NCBI RefSeq assembly: GCF_020171625.1 | Contig: NZ_JAIUZY010000020.1 | Coordinates: 1-48,677, forward strand | Direction of reading: 5' to 3' | From: Salipiger bermudensis | GTDB taxonomy: Bacteria > Pseudomonadota > Alphaproteobacteria > Rhodobacterales > Rhodobacteraceae | DNA length: 48,677 nucleotides | Position numbers and translations under genes: made by a program | Notes under the pieces: generated by a model | Database searches by the model: none | The model's input: only the letters and a program-made list of their open reading frames with translations | What the model was told of the DNA's origin: nothing | In this document: in pieces, positions 1 to 9,610 of the stretch | Position numbering within the stretch: position 1 is the stretch's first letter | Layout of the letters: each line of letters opens with the position of its first letter

Positions 1-203
1 TTCAACCTGCTGAAGCGAGAGCGGGTCAGGCGACGGACCTACCGAACACGCGAAGAGGCCAGGCAGGATGTGTTCGACTACATCGAGATGTTCTACAACC
101 CGAAGCGCAAACACGCCCGAAACGGAATGCTGTCGCCGGTCGACTTCGAGCGGCAGCAAAAACTGAGATACGAAGGCGTCTAAGAAACGCGGGGCTATTC
201 ACA
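1..203 (+). mobile_element. 3' end of an IS3-family element (truncated at window edge)
   Basis: The reading frame open from base 1 to the TAA at 181-183 encodes the last ~60 residues of an IS3-family OrfB (rve integrase core, DDE type). Visible are the typical terminal stretch RTREEARQDVFDYIEMFYN and NGMLSPVDFE. The glutamate of the DDE triad lies upstream, outside the window. About 20 bases after the stop the sequence switches to a second, oppositely oriented IS3 remnant, so this element seems to have inserted into that one. The boundary near 203 is approximate. Confidence 0.8.
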
Positions 204-640
204 TCGACCTTGGGAGTATAGTAGAAAGACGAGCGCGCGATCGACAGCAGCTTGCACTGCTGGCCGATCGACAGGTCCAGGTGGTCCGGCTCGATCATGC
301 CGCGCCTCACTTCCCGCCCCAGGTCTTCAGCTTTCGTTCCAAAAAAGAGTTGGCCAGCGCCAGCTCACCGATCTTGGCGTGAAGCTCCTTCACCTGCTCC
401 TCGTCAATCTCGGGCTTCTTGCCGCCTCCCGCGCTCGAACACACCGGAGGCGCCTTCGAGCAGGCCACGCTTCCATTGATGGATCATCGTCGGATGCACC
501 CCGAACCGGCTTGCCAGCTCGGCAGCGTTGTTCGGGCTTACGCCGCGCCACCGGCGCGGCGGTCCCTCCAGCCCTCGCCTTTCAGGGCCTCCAGCGCGAC
601 CTTGGTTTTGAACTCAGGAGCGTGCTGCTTCCGTTTCGAG
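204..640 (-). pseudogene. Decayed IS3-family transposase (orfA plus 5' end of orfB)
   Basis: Read on the minus strand, this holds an OrfA-like start (SKRKQHAPEFKTKVALEALKG, beginning near 633), then a helix-turn-helix stretch (ELASRFGVHPTMIHQWKR) and a leucine-zipper-like tail ending near 310, but in shifted frames and with no ATG at the expected start. From ~297 an OrfB N-terminus follows (MIEPDHLDLSIGQQCKLLS, then SSFYYTP), breaking off near 204 where the other IS begins. It cannot make a working transposase. A terminal repeat may lie near 690-720. Confidence 0.7.
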
Positions 641-729
641 ATCTCTGATCTCCTTCTCGTCGAAGATCAGCAGACTGCAAATCGTAGCTCATGTCAGTGT
701 GCGAATTCCGGGGGTAGCTCAGCGGGCTT

Positions 730-1752
730 TCATGTCTTCTGCCAGAAGGCCGAAACATAGGCGTCTTTCGGACGCCGGCCTAAGGCGCGCCAGGCGGAGC
801 GAACCGATGTGGCCAGCTCCCGCTCTCCTGCGAACCAGAGGAAGATATCCTGCTCCTCGGCAATCGCGGCCTTCGCGTCCCGTCCCATATCCTCACGACG
901 TTCCGGCTCGGCGTAATCGATCTGCAGCCAGGAATGATCGGGCAGAGGATAGGCCGCGCCGGCGGCGTCGGTGTAGAGCGTTATGCGCCCGGTCGCGTCG
1001 GGGTTGGCCTCGAGGATGCGCGCGATTGCCGGGAAGGCGGTTTCGTCCGCAAAGCCGCGCAACTCGCCCGAAATCAGGCATCCGCCGCCGCCCGGGGCCA
1101 TGACCAGCACTTCCTGCCCGGGTTGCGCCGTCCGGGCCCACTGCGTCGCGCGGCCTCCGGCGTGCTCGAAGAGATCGAAGCAGAGCTGCCCCCGGGCCGG
1201 GTCGACCGTGCGCGCGGTGTAGACCGGCAAATGAAGCCGGTCGGCGCCCTCTGGCCACTTGGTCGCGCCGTTCGGCGCCACCGTCGGCCACCGGGCCGCG
1301 CGCCCTTCGGGCGGGAGGCCGAGGCGGAAGTGGATCGCCGCGTCGGTGAAGCGAGTGACGTCGCCCTGCAGCGTGATCCTCAGGAAGCCGCCCGCGAGGG
1401 GCGCGACGCCGAGCACCCTCATGAGCGCCGCATTCGCGGGCAGACGCCCCTCGGGCGGCGCATCGCTCCAGCGGATCGCGTCTGCCACGCCGGGCGCGGC
1501 GGCCCCGAGCTGCGCCACCAGCGCGTCCTTGAGGACCTGCAGATACTCCGCATGAGGGGCGTGAAGCGCGACCTCGACCCCCTCGCCGCGGCTCAGAAAG
1601 GCGATGCGGCCATAATAGCTCTCGAGCACCAGCCCCTCCGCGTCGTCCCGCAGCAGCGGCAGGTCATACTCCCGCGCCTGCGCGCGCGCCGCCCGGCGGA
1701 GCGGATTGAAGCGAAGCCCAAGCGAGGCGGTGCGGGCGGTGATCTCAGGCAT
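730..1752 (-). CDS. Siderophore-interacting protein with N-terminal DUF2218-like part
   Basis: 340 residues. Residues ~95-340 resemble the SIP/ViuB family: a FAD-binding beta-barrel (GGFLRITLQGDVTRF), then an NAD(P)H-type lobe with the GGGG loop and a C-terminal WFAGE segment. Family members reduce Fe(III)-siderophores in the cytoplasm and release iron. The first ~90 residues look like a DUF2218 domain; the same domain stands alone at 11348-11668. The start at 1752 is chosen because an upstream in-frame ATG would add only a basic tail inside the previous gene. It overlaps the MFS gene by 8 bases, so it is the last gene of the receptor-importer-reductase operon. Confidence 0.9.
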   Translation of the reverse strand: MPEITARTASLGLRFNPLRRAARAQAREYDLPLLRDDAEGLVLESYYGRIAFLSRGEGVEVALHAPHAEYLQVLKDALVAQLGAAAPGVADAIRWSDAPPEGRLPANAALMRVLGVAPLAGGFLRITLQGDVTRFTDAAIHFRLGLPPEGRAARWPTVAPNGATKWPEGADRLHLPVYTARTVDPARGQLCFDLFEHAGGRATQWARTAQPGQEVLVMAPGGGGCLISGELRGFADETAFPAIARILEANPDATGRITLYTDAAGAAYPLPDHSWLQIDYAEPERREDMGRDAKAAIAEEQDIFLWFAGERELATSVRSAWRALGRRPKDAYVSAFWQKT

Positions 1753-2956
1753 GGCTCGGCGCCTTCTGCCCCGCAACGCGCCAGATCATCGGCAGCGCGG
1801 CGAGCGAGAGCGCGCAGGCCAGCCCGAAGAACACGCCATAACCGAGATGCTCGGCGAGATAGCCCGCGGCGGTCCCGGCCACCATCGAGATCGCCGCATC
1901 CATGCATTGAAACAGGGTGAAGTCGACGCCGCCCTGACGGGGGTCGGACCAGCGCATGAACTGGCCGTAGAGCGCAACGAAGCCGAACGCCATCACGGAA
2001 GCGCTTGCCACCATCGCGGGCGGGGCCACCATCGCCGCCGGCAGTACGGCATCATTGGCGGACAGCGCCACGACCGCGAGGATCGCCGATTGCAGCGCCA
2101 CCGCGCCGACCAGAACGCTGCGCGCGCCGAAGCGGCGCACGCAGGCGCCGCCGGTCATCGCCCCGAGAAAGCCCAGCGTCAGGCTGCCGACGCCGCTCAG
2201 GAGGCCGAGCTGTGCCAGATCGTAGTCGGCATCAATGAAGAACGGGCCGAACATGCCCATCGCGGTCTTCTGCGCCACCACGTAAAGCGCGGCGATCAGG
2301 AGCCCCTTGCGGACCTCCGGGCGCTCGAGCGCGGCCCTCAGGCTGGGCGTGTGGGGACGGGGCTGGGGCCGTGCGCTGCGGGCGAGCCGCACGAAGGGCA
2401 GGCAGAGCACCGCAATGACCAGCGCCATGGCCCAGCTTGCGCTGAGCCATCCGGCCCGATCCACGAGGATGAGAAAGACGCCGCCGCCGATGGCCGCGCC
2501 GAGATAGGCGCCGCCAACCTGCGCGGCGTTGCCCCAGCCGTAGCGCGTGTCCTTCAACGCCGCGACGGCATAACCGTCGCAGGCGATGTCGACGGTGGCG
2601 GTCGCGAAGGCCGCCATCATGAGGACGGCCAGCACCGGCAGCACCGGGAACGGGCCGATGAGCCCGACCACCAGCAGCGCGGCGGTCACCACCGCGGCGC
2701 CGCCCAGCACGATTACCGCCGAGCGGTCGCGCCCGCCATCTGGCAGGCGGAACCGTTCCACTGGAGGCGCCCAGAGGAACTTGAGCGCCCAGGGCAGGAC
2801 CAGAAGCGACACCAGCCCGATCTGGTCCAGCGGCAGCTCGCGCGCCCGCAGCACACCGGGCAGCCCAGTCCAGGTCACGCCACCGATGACGCTCTGCGCC
2901 ACGTAGACGCCACCGATGGCCCCGATGACGCCCCAGTGTCCCGCTTGTCCGGACAT
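1745..2956 (-). CDS. RhtX/FptX-like MFS siderophore importer
   Basis: 403 residues, very hydrophobic, about 12 predicted membrane helices. The opening stretch (GGVYVAQSVIGGVTWTGLP) and the PWALKFLWAPPVERF loop are typical of the AmpG/RhtX branch of the major facilitator superfamily, whose members carry siderophores such as rhizobactin 1021 or pyochelin across the inner membrane as single-protein permeases. Its ATG shares one base with the stop of the receptor gene (TGATG), and it overlaps the reductase gene by 8 bases, so translation of the three is probably coupled. The ligand cannot be told from the sequence. Confidence 0.85.
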   Translation of the reverse strand: MSGQAGHWGVIGAIGGVYVAQSVIGGVTWTGLPGVLRARELPLDQIGLVSLLVLPWALKFLWAPPVERFRLPDGGRDRSAVIVLGGAAVVTAALLVVGLIGPFPVLPVLAVLMMAAFATATVDIACDGYAVAALKDTRYGWGNAAQVGGAYLGAAIGGGVFLILVDRAGWLSASWAMALVIAVLCLPFVRLARSARPQPRPHTPSLRAALERPEVRKGLLIAALYVVAQKTAMGMFGPFFIDADYDLAQLGLLSGVGSLTLGFLGAMTGGACVRRFGARSVLVGAVALQSAILAVVALSANDAVLPAAMVAPPAMVASASVMAFGFVALYGQFMRWSDPRQGGVDFTLFQCMDAAISMVAGTAAGYLAEHLGYGVFFGLACALSLAALPMIWRVAGQKAPSHA

Positions 2957-5064
2957 CAGAACCGGTAGGCGATGCTGGCGGTCGCGGTGCGGCCCTCGAT
3001 GCGGTAGCAGTTGCCCGCGCTGCAGGTCTGGTCGGTGTTGTCGAACACGTTCTTCACGTTCACCTGAAGGCCGAGCCCGTCAAATCCGATCTGGGCAAAA
3101 TCATACGACAGTGACAGATCGGCGAAGAACAGGTCGTCGTTGCGGAAGGTGTTGGTATCGTCGCCCCAGCTTTCGCCGACATAGCGCAGACCGCCGCCGA
3201 AGCCCCAACCCTCGAGCGCGCCTTCGCGCGGCTCGTAGAAGGCCCAGAGCGAGGCGGTGTGTTCGGGGGTTGCAGAGAGTTGGTTGCCCTCGGTACCCGA
3301 GGCACCGCGTTCGATTTCCATATCGAGATAGGTGTAGGCAGCGGTCATCCGCAGATCGTCGGCGAGGTTGAACTGGCCCTCGATCTCGAGCCCGCGCGAG
3401 CGCAGGTCATAGGGCACCTGCACCTGGGCGAGTCCGCCGAACGCCTCCCGATCGACGGTCTGGAACACCACGCCGTCTTCCTGCTGGATGTCGAAGAGCG
3501 AGGCGGTGATCAGGCTTTCGGTGTTGGGCAGCTGGTACTTGAAGCCGATCTCCTTCTGCAATCCGCGGGTCGGATCGCCCGAGCGTCCGCTGTTCGGCGC
3601 ATTGGGCCCGTCGAAGACCAGCCCGGTCGTCGGCACGAAGCTGCTCGACAGGTTGGCAAAGAGCGACAGGTCGTCGTTGACGGCATAGCTGACGCCGATC
3701 CGGCCCGAGAAGCCCTCGTCGGACTTGTCGGTGCCGGTCTTCGCAGCATCAAAAGTGGTGGTCTCGACCCAGTCGTAGCGCCCGCTGAGGAAGACCGTCC
3801 AGTCGCCGCTCTTGATCTGGTCGTGCAGGTAGACGCCGAGCTGTTCGCTCTCTTGGCCACCGGAATAGGGCTGGTCGATCGCGTCGGTCGCGTCCGCCGA
3901 GACATAGCCCACGCCGCCGGAATAGGCGTCATAGGAGGCATCGCTGTAGTCGAGCCCGGTCACCAGCGTGTGGTTCAGGGCGCCCGTCGTGAAGAACGCC
4001 TCGACGCTCGTGTCGACGGCAAAGGTCTCGGAGTCCTCGAGATAGTGCCCCCAGTAGCGGCCAAGGCCGGGGTCCGCGGCGTAAAGCCCGCTGTACTCGA
4101 GATCCACGTCGACCTCAGAGTAACGCAGGTTCTGGCGCAGGGTCACGCTGTCGGTCAGCGCGTGTTCGATCTCGTAGCCGAGGCGCCACTGCTCGGTGTC
4201 GAAATCGTTGTAGTCGGGATCTCCGACATAGCGGTCGGAGGCCTCGCCGTAGGACGGGTTGTAATAGGAGGCCGTGCCGCCGCGGGTGGACTTGGCGTAT
4301 TCCCCGAGCAGGGTCACGGTGGTGCGGTCGGTCAGATCGTAGGTCACCGCGGGCGCGATCATGGCAAGGTCGTCGCGGTAGCCATCGAGCGGCGTTTCCG
4401 CGTCGCGAAGCACCCCGGTCAGCCGGTAGCTGAGCCGGCCCTCCCCGACCGGCCCGGTCAGGTCGAACTTGAGCTCCTGATGCTCGTCGGTGCCGAAAGT
4501 CAGCTGCACCTCGCGGAACGGGTCCTGCTTGGGCCGCTTGGACACGATGTTGACGATGCCGCCGGAGCCGCTGACGCCATACATCGACGAGGACGGCCCC
4601 TTGAGCACCGAGACCGCCTCGAAGCTGTAGGGGTGGTTCTGGTACCACGCCGAGGGGCCGTTGACCTGCCGCAACCCGTCGCGGAACAGGCCGGTGTAGT
4701 AGGACGAGAAGCCGCGCAGGTAGATTGCGTCGTAGCGGCTGTCGAAGCCGAAATTGGTGGTGCTGGCGCCGGAGGTATAGCCGAGCGCATCGAGTAGAGT
4801 GCGCGGCTCCTGATCCTCGATCTGGTCCTGCGTCACCGTGCTGATGCTCTGCGGGATGTCGCGGATCGCCGTATCGGTGCGCGTTGCCTGCCGCCCGCTC
4901 TCGGCGACATAGCCGTTCTGAACCAGCGTGTCGTCGCTTTCCGCCTCAAACACGAGGGTCCCGAGATCAAACCCGGCGCCATCCTGCGCCACGGCGCTCG
5001 TGGCGAACATTGTGGTCGACGCCGCTGCAAGACCGGCGAGCAGGGCAATTCGAGAAACAAGCAT
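2956..5064 (-). CDS. TonB-dependent siderophore receptor
   Basis: 702 residues. A signal peptide (MLVSRIALLAGLAAASTTMF, cleaved near AVAQ) is followed by a TonB-box-like region (DTLVQNG), a plug domain (RDIPQSISTVTQDQ, GVSGSGGIVNIVSKRP) at ~60-180, and an outer-membrane beta-barrel that ends in the expected aromatic residue (ASIAYRF). It belongs to the FhuA/FpvA-type siderophore receptors. An in-frame ATG at 5076 also exists, but 5064 is preferred because a clear GGAGG lies five bases before it. It is first gene of the operon. A short inverted repeat (GACA-N5-TGTC, 5126-5138) lies 62 bases upstream; I see no convincing Fur or RirA box. Confidence 0.93.
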   Translation of the reverse strand: MLVSRIALLAGLAAASTTMFATSAVAQDGAGFDLGTLVFEAESDDTLVQNGYVAESGRQATRTDTAIRDIPQSISTVTQDQIEDQEPRTLLDALGYTSGASTTNFGFDSRYDAIYLRGFSSYYTGLFRDGLRQVNGPSAWYQNHPYSFEAVSVLKGPSSSMYGVSGSGGIVNIVSKRPKQDPFREVQLTFGTDEHQELKFDLTGPVGEGRLSYRLTGVLRDAETPLDGYRDDLAMIAPAVTYDLTDRTTVTLLGEYAKSTRGGTASYYNPSYGEASDRYVGDPDYNDFDTEQWRLGYEIEHALTDSVTLRQNLRYSEVDVDLEYSGLYAADPGLGRYWGHYLEDSETFAVDTSVEAFFTTGALNHTLVTGLDYSDASYDAYSGGVGYVSADATDAIDQPYSGGQESEQLGVYLHDQIKSGDWTVFLSGRYDWVETTTFDAAKTGTDKSDEGFSGRIGVSYAVNDDLSLFANLSSSFVPTTGLVFDGPNAPNSGRSGDPTRGLQKEIGFKYQLPNTESLITASLFDIQQEDGVVFQTVDREAFGGLAQVQVPYDLRSRGLEIEGQFNLADDLRMTAAYTYLDMEIERGASGTEGNQLSATPEHTASLWAFYEPREGALEGWGFGGGLRYVGESWGDDTNTFRNDDLFFADLSLSYDFAQIGFDGLGLQVNVKNVFDNTDQTCSAGNCYRIEGRTATASIAYRF

Positions 5065-5608
5065 GGGAGCCTCCATCCTGGTGGCCCTGGCTGTTTCATG
5101 GCTGAGGCATCCTTTCTCGCCTCTTGACAGTTTTTGTCGGATAACTTCAATCCACCTGCCCAGATGACGACCTATTGAGACATGGTGTTTGTATCTTTGT
5201 GGCAACAGGTCCATGGCAGGCGTGCTTTGGCCTGCCGTTCCGTTTTCCAAGCGGCGCGATCGGGAGCGGGGCGCCGAACTGCCGGCAGGCGCGGACGACA
5301 CCCAAACGCGCTAATGTCTTCGAAGCGCGTCTTGGCATCCGACGTAGCGCCGTGACCGAACCGCCGAAGGCTCTCGACATGATAATGCGCCATCAGATTC
5401 ATGACTTGGGACAGGTGACGCGCAGGGGGGGGCGGAGGCGGGCTTGCCATTCCCAAGTTCTTTTGTCAGAAATTCGTGAAGCGCCAGCCGGTTCCCGCCA
5501 TGCAAGCCTGACCTCATGTGTATCGACTTGCGGGAGGCCGGATCGGCCGGCCTTCCGCCTTTTCGCACAGCGTGGGGGCCGTCCGATCCCGCATGTGAAA
5601 GGGTTGCC
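5065..5608. other. Intergenic region upstream of the receptor operon
   Basis: 544 bases between the divergent receptor operon and the orphan gene at 5609. Open frames here have low-quality, arginine/proline-rich translations and I do not accept them. The proximal ~110 bases must contain the receptor promoter; the only structure I see is the weak inverted repeat at 5126-5138. Confidence 0.5.
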
Positions 5609-6100
5609 ATGATATTCCCCGAACGCCCGAGCCGCCGCCGCGAACCGATCCGCCCGCAGCACGATCTGCGTGGAGCCGCGACGCTCGATCCGGTTCTACA
5701 TTGTGTTCTGACCATCGCGCGGCTTCAGTTCCAGAGCTTTGCCACGCCCGAAAGCGAAAGCTGGACGTGCGCGCTGCCCCATGCCGACCGGCTATTCGGG
5801 CGCGAGGTTGCGCCGGGGCTCGTCTGCGGGGTCCAGCGCGCCGTGCAGGAAATGCGGCTCGCCCGGAAGAGCGTCTTCAAGTTCTCGAACCCGGGCTGCC
5901 GCCGTTGCGCGGCGCGGATCAGCGGCCATGAGCGCCTGCTTCTGAACATCCTGCGCGCCATGATGTGCGGGCGACCGCAGGATGCCGAGGCCCACGCCAT
6001 GTTGCTGTGCGAAGGCAATGATACCAGTGCCTTCCTTACAGAGGTCTCATCGCTGGCAATGGGCCTGCGGTCGCTTCGCCCGGCGGTCATTGACCAGTAG
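5609..6100 (+). CDS. Conserved-looking hypothetical protein with a CxxC motif
   Basis: 163 residues, not assigned to a family. The protein looks genuine: even amino-acid composition, a helical central part (VQRAVQEMRLARKSVF), and a C-terminal half with NPGCRRCAARISGHE and ILRAMMCGRPQDAEAHAML. The two cysteines three apart could bind a metal or an iron-sulfur cluster, but no second pair is evident. The ATG at 5609 has a GAAAGGG eight bases before it; a longer frame from 5516 lacks a good ribosome site. It stands alone, facing away from the siderophore operon. Confidence 0.6.
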   Translation: MIFPERPSRRREPIRPQHDLRGAATLDPVLHCVLTIARLQFQSFATPESESWTCALPHADRLFGREVAPGLVCGVQRAVQEMRLARKSVFKFSNPGCRRCAARISGHERLLLNILRAMMCGRPQDAEAHAMLLCEGNDTSAFLTEVSSLAMGLRSLRPAVIDQ

Positions 6101-6401
6101 GGCGGCAAGGCGAGCTCACTCATCTTAGGGCCCGGTTCCCGCGACAGGGCCCGGGCCCTGGCCCCAAGGGTCTGAGCGGTCAGGCCGGAGACCAAGACAT
6201 CGCGAACGCCTGCGAGAGAGGGATACCGTCTCCGGCGCAGCGGCTTGAATACGGGTGCGTCCGCAAACCGTGTTGGTCCGCACCGCGTGACAGAGCTGCG
6301 GTCGTTCAACTTGGATGGGCAGCATACTCGACCGACCGGAATTCAATCTCGATATTCATTCTGAACGGGTGAGCAAAGTCTGCGCTGCGCAAGTCTCTTC
6401 T
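6101..6401. other. Intergenic stretch, nothing recognised
   Basis: About 300 bases between the orphan gene and the end of the acetyltransferase remnant. The region 6127-6160 is rich in GGGCCC-type self-complementary runs and could form a stem. No gene, RNA or repeat recognised. Confidence 0.4.
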
Positions 6402-7219
6402 CTACCCTGTCGAATGGCTCGAAAGAGCGTAGCCCATCGGGGATCCGATCCGAGAGCTTCGGCCAAATTTCATTGTCACCACATCCGGTTTGCACCGAAG
6501 CCCCAAGGATTCAAGAAATTGCTGGAACACACCGCCCGTTTGGCGCGTATCAATCCGGACGAACTGGCCTTTGAGATCGGCCAGCAGGGACGTCGCGAGC
6601 GCGACTGCATCGCTTCCGAGCTCCGCCGTGATCGGCCCGATGACGTAGCCTCGTCCGAACCTTCGCCGCATTGCGAAGCCAACAGCTTGCCCCGCGCGCT
6701 CGATCACCCGAGTATCCGATTTTTCCAGCAGCCCCGACAAAACCACAGATCGATCGGCGTCGTAGGACGTCTGGTCGAGCTCCAGCACTTTGAGAAAATC
6801 TCCCGGGTCGAAATTCCGGATCTGAGCAAAGGCCATCAAGTTGAGCTGCAGCACGCCTTCGTATTTGAAGACCGGCTGACCACGTTGCGCGCCGAGCCCG
6901 CGATAGAACAAAACATCGTCTTGGCAGGCGTTGAGGAAGGCCCTTGGCCCGCCGCTACGTTCGACGGCCTCCCTTGCCAACATGTCGGTAAGGCCCGATG
7001 AGCGGAGATTTGGATTTGCTATGACCATTCCAACCGCTGCGGCGTCTTTGCCGTAGGGAAGCACATTGCTGAGCCATGAACGCGCTCCATTTCGTCAACT
7101 GCAACAATCCCAAGACCAGTCTCGAGGTTCGTCGCCCAGTCGGACCGACGGTGCGGCCAGCCCACACATGCCGAAAGGCGATGCAAGGCATCGAGATGGC
7201 ACGGACGCATCGCATTCAT
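6402..7219 (-). pseudogene. Frameshifted GNAT-family acetyltransferase
   Basis: The 3' part (6402-7064, minus) reads as a GNAT protein: MVIANPNLRSSGLTDML matches the acetyl-CoA-binding region, followed by a second acetyltransferase-like lobe (YVIGPITAELGSDAVALA). Its beginning is in a different frame: 7219-7056 encodes MNAMRPCHLDALHRLSACVG and LGIVAVDEMERVHGSAM, the expected N-terminal strand-helix of such enzymes. The frames join with a one-base shift near 7055-7062, where SAM-xFPYGKDA should be continuous. Either the gene is broken or the base is a sequence error. Protein substrate unknown. Confidence 0.7.
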
Positions 7220-7415
7220 ACTGAGACTGTAGCTGTCGACCTGGCGCTGAGTCGAAATGTAGGTCAGACGGAAAGTGCCAACATTAGATGAACGATCAGA
7301 CGTGTTCGGAGAGCGGTCTCGACGAAGACACCGTCAATCACCTCAACGCCAACTAACGGCGGTCGCACTCAGCACGCGCCGGCGCTGGTTTAGTGAACGA
7401 GAAATCGGGCGTAGC

Positions 7416-7763
7416 TCACCGCATCGCTCTCCTGATAATCCGGATACTATGCTCGGGCGTCGCGCTCGCCGGCTCGTTCCTGTCAGCTGGATCGCAAACG
7501 ACCAGCGGCGTGAAGACCGGCTCGCTGATCTCCTCGGTGGGGAGAACCAACTGTCCGTGCTGTGCCAAGCGCCGTCAGGCCAAGAGTTGGTTCGCGCGGA
7601 TGCCATACCGCCCGGCCACAGCAAACACTGTCGCACCCGGCTCCAAGGTCTCCGCCACAGCGCGAGCCTTCGCATCGTCCCGCCAGCGCCGGTGACCCGA
7701 TGCGTAGATCTCGACGCCCAGAGATTTGAGAAGCGGATTTGTCGCGCGCATTGCGAAAGGCAC
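7416..7763 (-). pseudogene. IS66-family orfA (TnpA-like) remnant
   Basis: On the minus strand, SLGVEIYASGHRRW and AVAETLEPGATVFAVAGRY are the usual start of the small accessory gene of IS66-type elements (helix-turn-helix, YGIRANQL). A premature stop occurs at ~7576, then the original frame goes on as LVLPTEEISEPVFTPLVVCD and ends RRAMR at 7416. No IS66 orfB or transposase follows, so this is a solitary fragment. Confidence 0.65.
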
Positions 7764-7915
7764 TCCCCATCATGAGATGGGTATCACCTCGCAGCGTCAG
7801 AGCCCCTCTACAACGTGGGGCGCAGACACCGCTCACGGACGTTCGGCGAACACGCTTAATGACTGCGCAAGTAGGAGGAGGTCGACAGCGGCAAACGCGC
7901 AGACGTCCTAAGCAA

Positions 7916-8048
7916 GATGGCAGCTTGCGCGACTAGATCCTGAATGACATTTTCGAAGCACTGAACGACGCCCGGCGCAAGCTGGCGCCCTGGCGGTAAG
8001 ATTACAACGCTATCAGGCCGCACTCGTCTCTGTACAACTAGACGCCGT
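7916..8048 (+). pseudogene. IS3-family OrfB C-terminal scrap with three stop codons
   Basis: The plus-strand frame reads DGSLRD, stop, ILNDIFEALNDARRKLAPWR, stop, DYNAIRPHSSLYN, stop. This lines up with the end of the complete transposase at 36038-36895 ([34 protein letters not shown]). It is an old remnant of a related element; no other part of the IS is visible nearby. Confidence 0.65.
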
Positions 8049-8114
8049 TCAAAGGCAACTGACGCTTCCCTAGAAAGCAAGAACGCGGCAGGCACATGCC
8101 GATTCAGGCGCTGG

Positions 8115-8758
8115 TCAAAGCGTTGAACCCACCTCCCCAGATCTGCGAACCAGGACGTTTTCGATCGTCATGTCGGGCTCCAGCCCCAGCTCCACACGCG
8201 CCTGCTGGATGATTGCGACATCCTGGACCACGGCCAGTTCGCGTGAAGCGAACAGCGCCTCCAGGATCTGGCAGATGAGCTCGATGATCAGTTCAAGCAG
8301 CGACTTAGCCGGAGCCAAGCGGTCGTCGACAATTTTGGGCAAGGGCGTGGGTTTCCGGCCGGCCTGCACCCAGACGAGCTGCCGCGGCTCATCAGGGCGC
8401 AGTGATTCCCAGCCGATCTGATGGCTCTCGAACAACCGCAAGCCCAACGCCAGCGCCTGGTACCGCGCTTTCGCCGCCTCGACCCGAGCGCCTTCAGCCT
8501 GCACCTGCGCGCGCAGCACCGTGACCTGTGTCCGCTCCGCCTCTGCCTCGCTGGAAAGCTCGACGACCTCCTGCTTCATCTCGCGCACACGCGTGCGTAG
8601 GCTGTCGAACTCTGCCTTCTTCTCCGCGATTACCGACAGCGCCTTGATGTGTATCTCGCCTTGTTTCTTCACCAGCCTGTCAATCTGCACCTGCTGGGCG
8701 GAGACTTCGCTCCGCGTTTCCACCAATGCGCTCTGCGTTTCCACCAGCGCGCTTTGTG
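8115..8758 (-). pseudogene. Detached 3' duplicate of the MobV-like relaxase gene
   Basis: This segment repeats the C-terminal ~210 residues of the relaxase at 39861-41495. From 8758 down to about 8160 the DNA is almost identical to 40504 down to 39906 (offset 31746); the last ~45 bases before the stop have diverged but keep frame and stop codon. The protein is a coiled coil (QQVQIDRLVKKQGEIHIKA, AEKKAEFDSLRTRVREMKQ) without the His-rich catalytic part, so it cannot be a relaxase. At 8758/8759 the sequence switches abruptly to half of an MFS gene in the opposite orientation. Confidence 0.85.
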
Positions 8759-9358
8759 AACCGCCTCGACGTCATGCCTGTGGTGATCGCCACGGGTTTC
8801 GTTTTTGGGGCGCAGCTTACCTATTTTGCAGTGGCTGCGGATCTCTTCGGCGTACTGTACGGGCTTCCAGAGTTGATGCCTGCGCTATTGGCGCTCCTTG
8901 CGACAGGAATGGGCGCGGCGCTCCTCTTGAATGTTCGCCTCCTTGGGCGCACTGGCATGGAGGTCCCGATAGTTTCCGGCCTGCTTCTGCTAGGCGCGTC
9001 AGGAATGGGTCTCCTTGCGGCTGCGGCACTCACTGATGGTCATCCCCCGTTGGCGGCGTTGATCGGTCTAGCGTGGGTTGGATTCTTCGCTCTCGGCTTT
9101 TTATTCGGCAATCTCAATGCCTTCGCCATGCGTCCACTCGGGGATTTAGCAGGGCTTGCTTCTTCGATAATTGCGTCAGTCTCTAGCATCGTGGCATTCG
9201 TTTTCGCCTCAGCGGTAGGGTTGGTGGCTGAGGGGCCGGTTTGGGTTGTCGCCTGGGCATTCGTACTTGCCGCGCTGCTATCCGCCGTCTTCATTCTGGT
9301 AGCTATCCCAGATGGATCTCGTAATCGGCTCCTTCGCACCATCGGCATTCGCAGGTGA
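8759..9358 (+). pseudogene. C-terminal half of a Bcr/CflA-like MFS drug-efflux transporter
   Basis: About 200 residues with six predicted helices, opening directly at the junction with the relaxase duplicate. GNLNAFAMRPLGDLAGLASS is typical of the second half of Bcr/CflA-type multidrug exporters, where the equivalent loop and helix precede a final hydrophobic pair. The N-terminal six helices are missing; a frame runs back into the relaxase copy, but that extension is not MFS sequence. It is probably non-functional. Confidence 0.75.
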
Positions 9359-9423
9359 TCTTCAGTACGAGTTGGAACTGCGCCTTTTCTCACGCGCATT
9401 TTCTGAAGCAGACATTTGCGCAA

Positions 9424-9610
9424 CCGCAGCGAAAGCTCACTTTGTCCGCACTGCTGACCTTGAAGCCCTGAACGATGCTGCAGGTGCCACGAAGGTCAGG
9501 AATGAGGAAGCCGCACTACGGCGATGGCCACTCTGGCGAACGGCTGCTCAGGGCCGAAAGCGGCGGCGTAAGGGGCAATCAGGCGTTTGGCCCTGCAGGG
9601 CAGCGGCGGG
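9424..9610 (+). repeat. Dispersed intergenic repeat, copy C
   Basis: Degenerate copy of the family best seen at 14136 and 32919: a head with GCAGCGAAAG, then TTTGTCCGCACTGCTGACCTT, a variable middle, and a tail with a CAGGGCCGAAAG block. It lies just after the truncated MFS gene. The rest of 9359-9970 (about 360 bases after the repeat) shows no acceptable gene; the open frame across it is an artefact of high GC. Confidence 0.55.

Noticed and set aside
5081-5175. Fur or RirA operator before the receptor gene
   Set aside because: Expected from the function, but I find only a 4-base-arm repeat at 5126-5138, which does not fit either consensus.
5175-5612. Plus-strand frame of ~145 residues upstream of the orphan gene
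   Set aside because: No ribosome site and a composition typical of chance high-GC frames; it would cover the receptor promoter.
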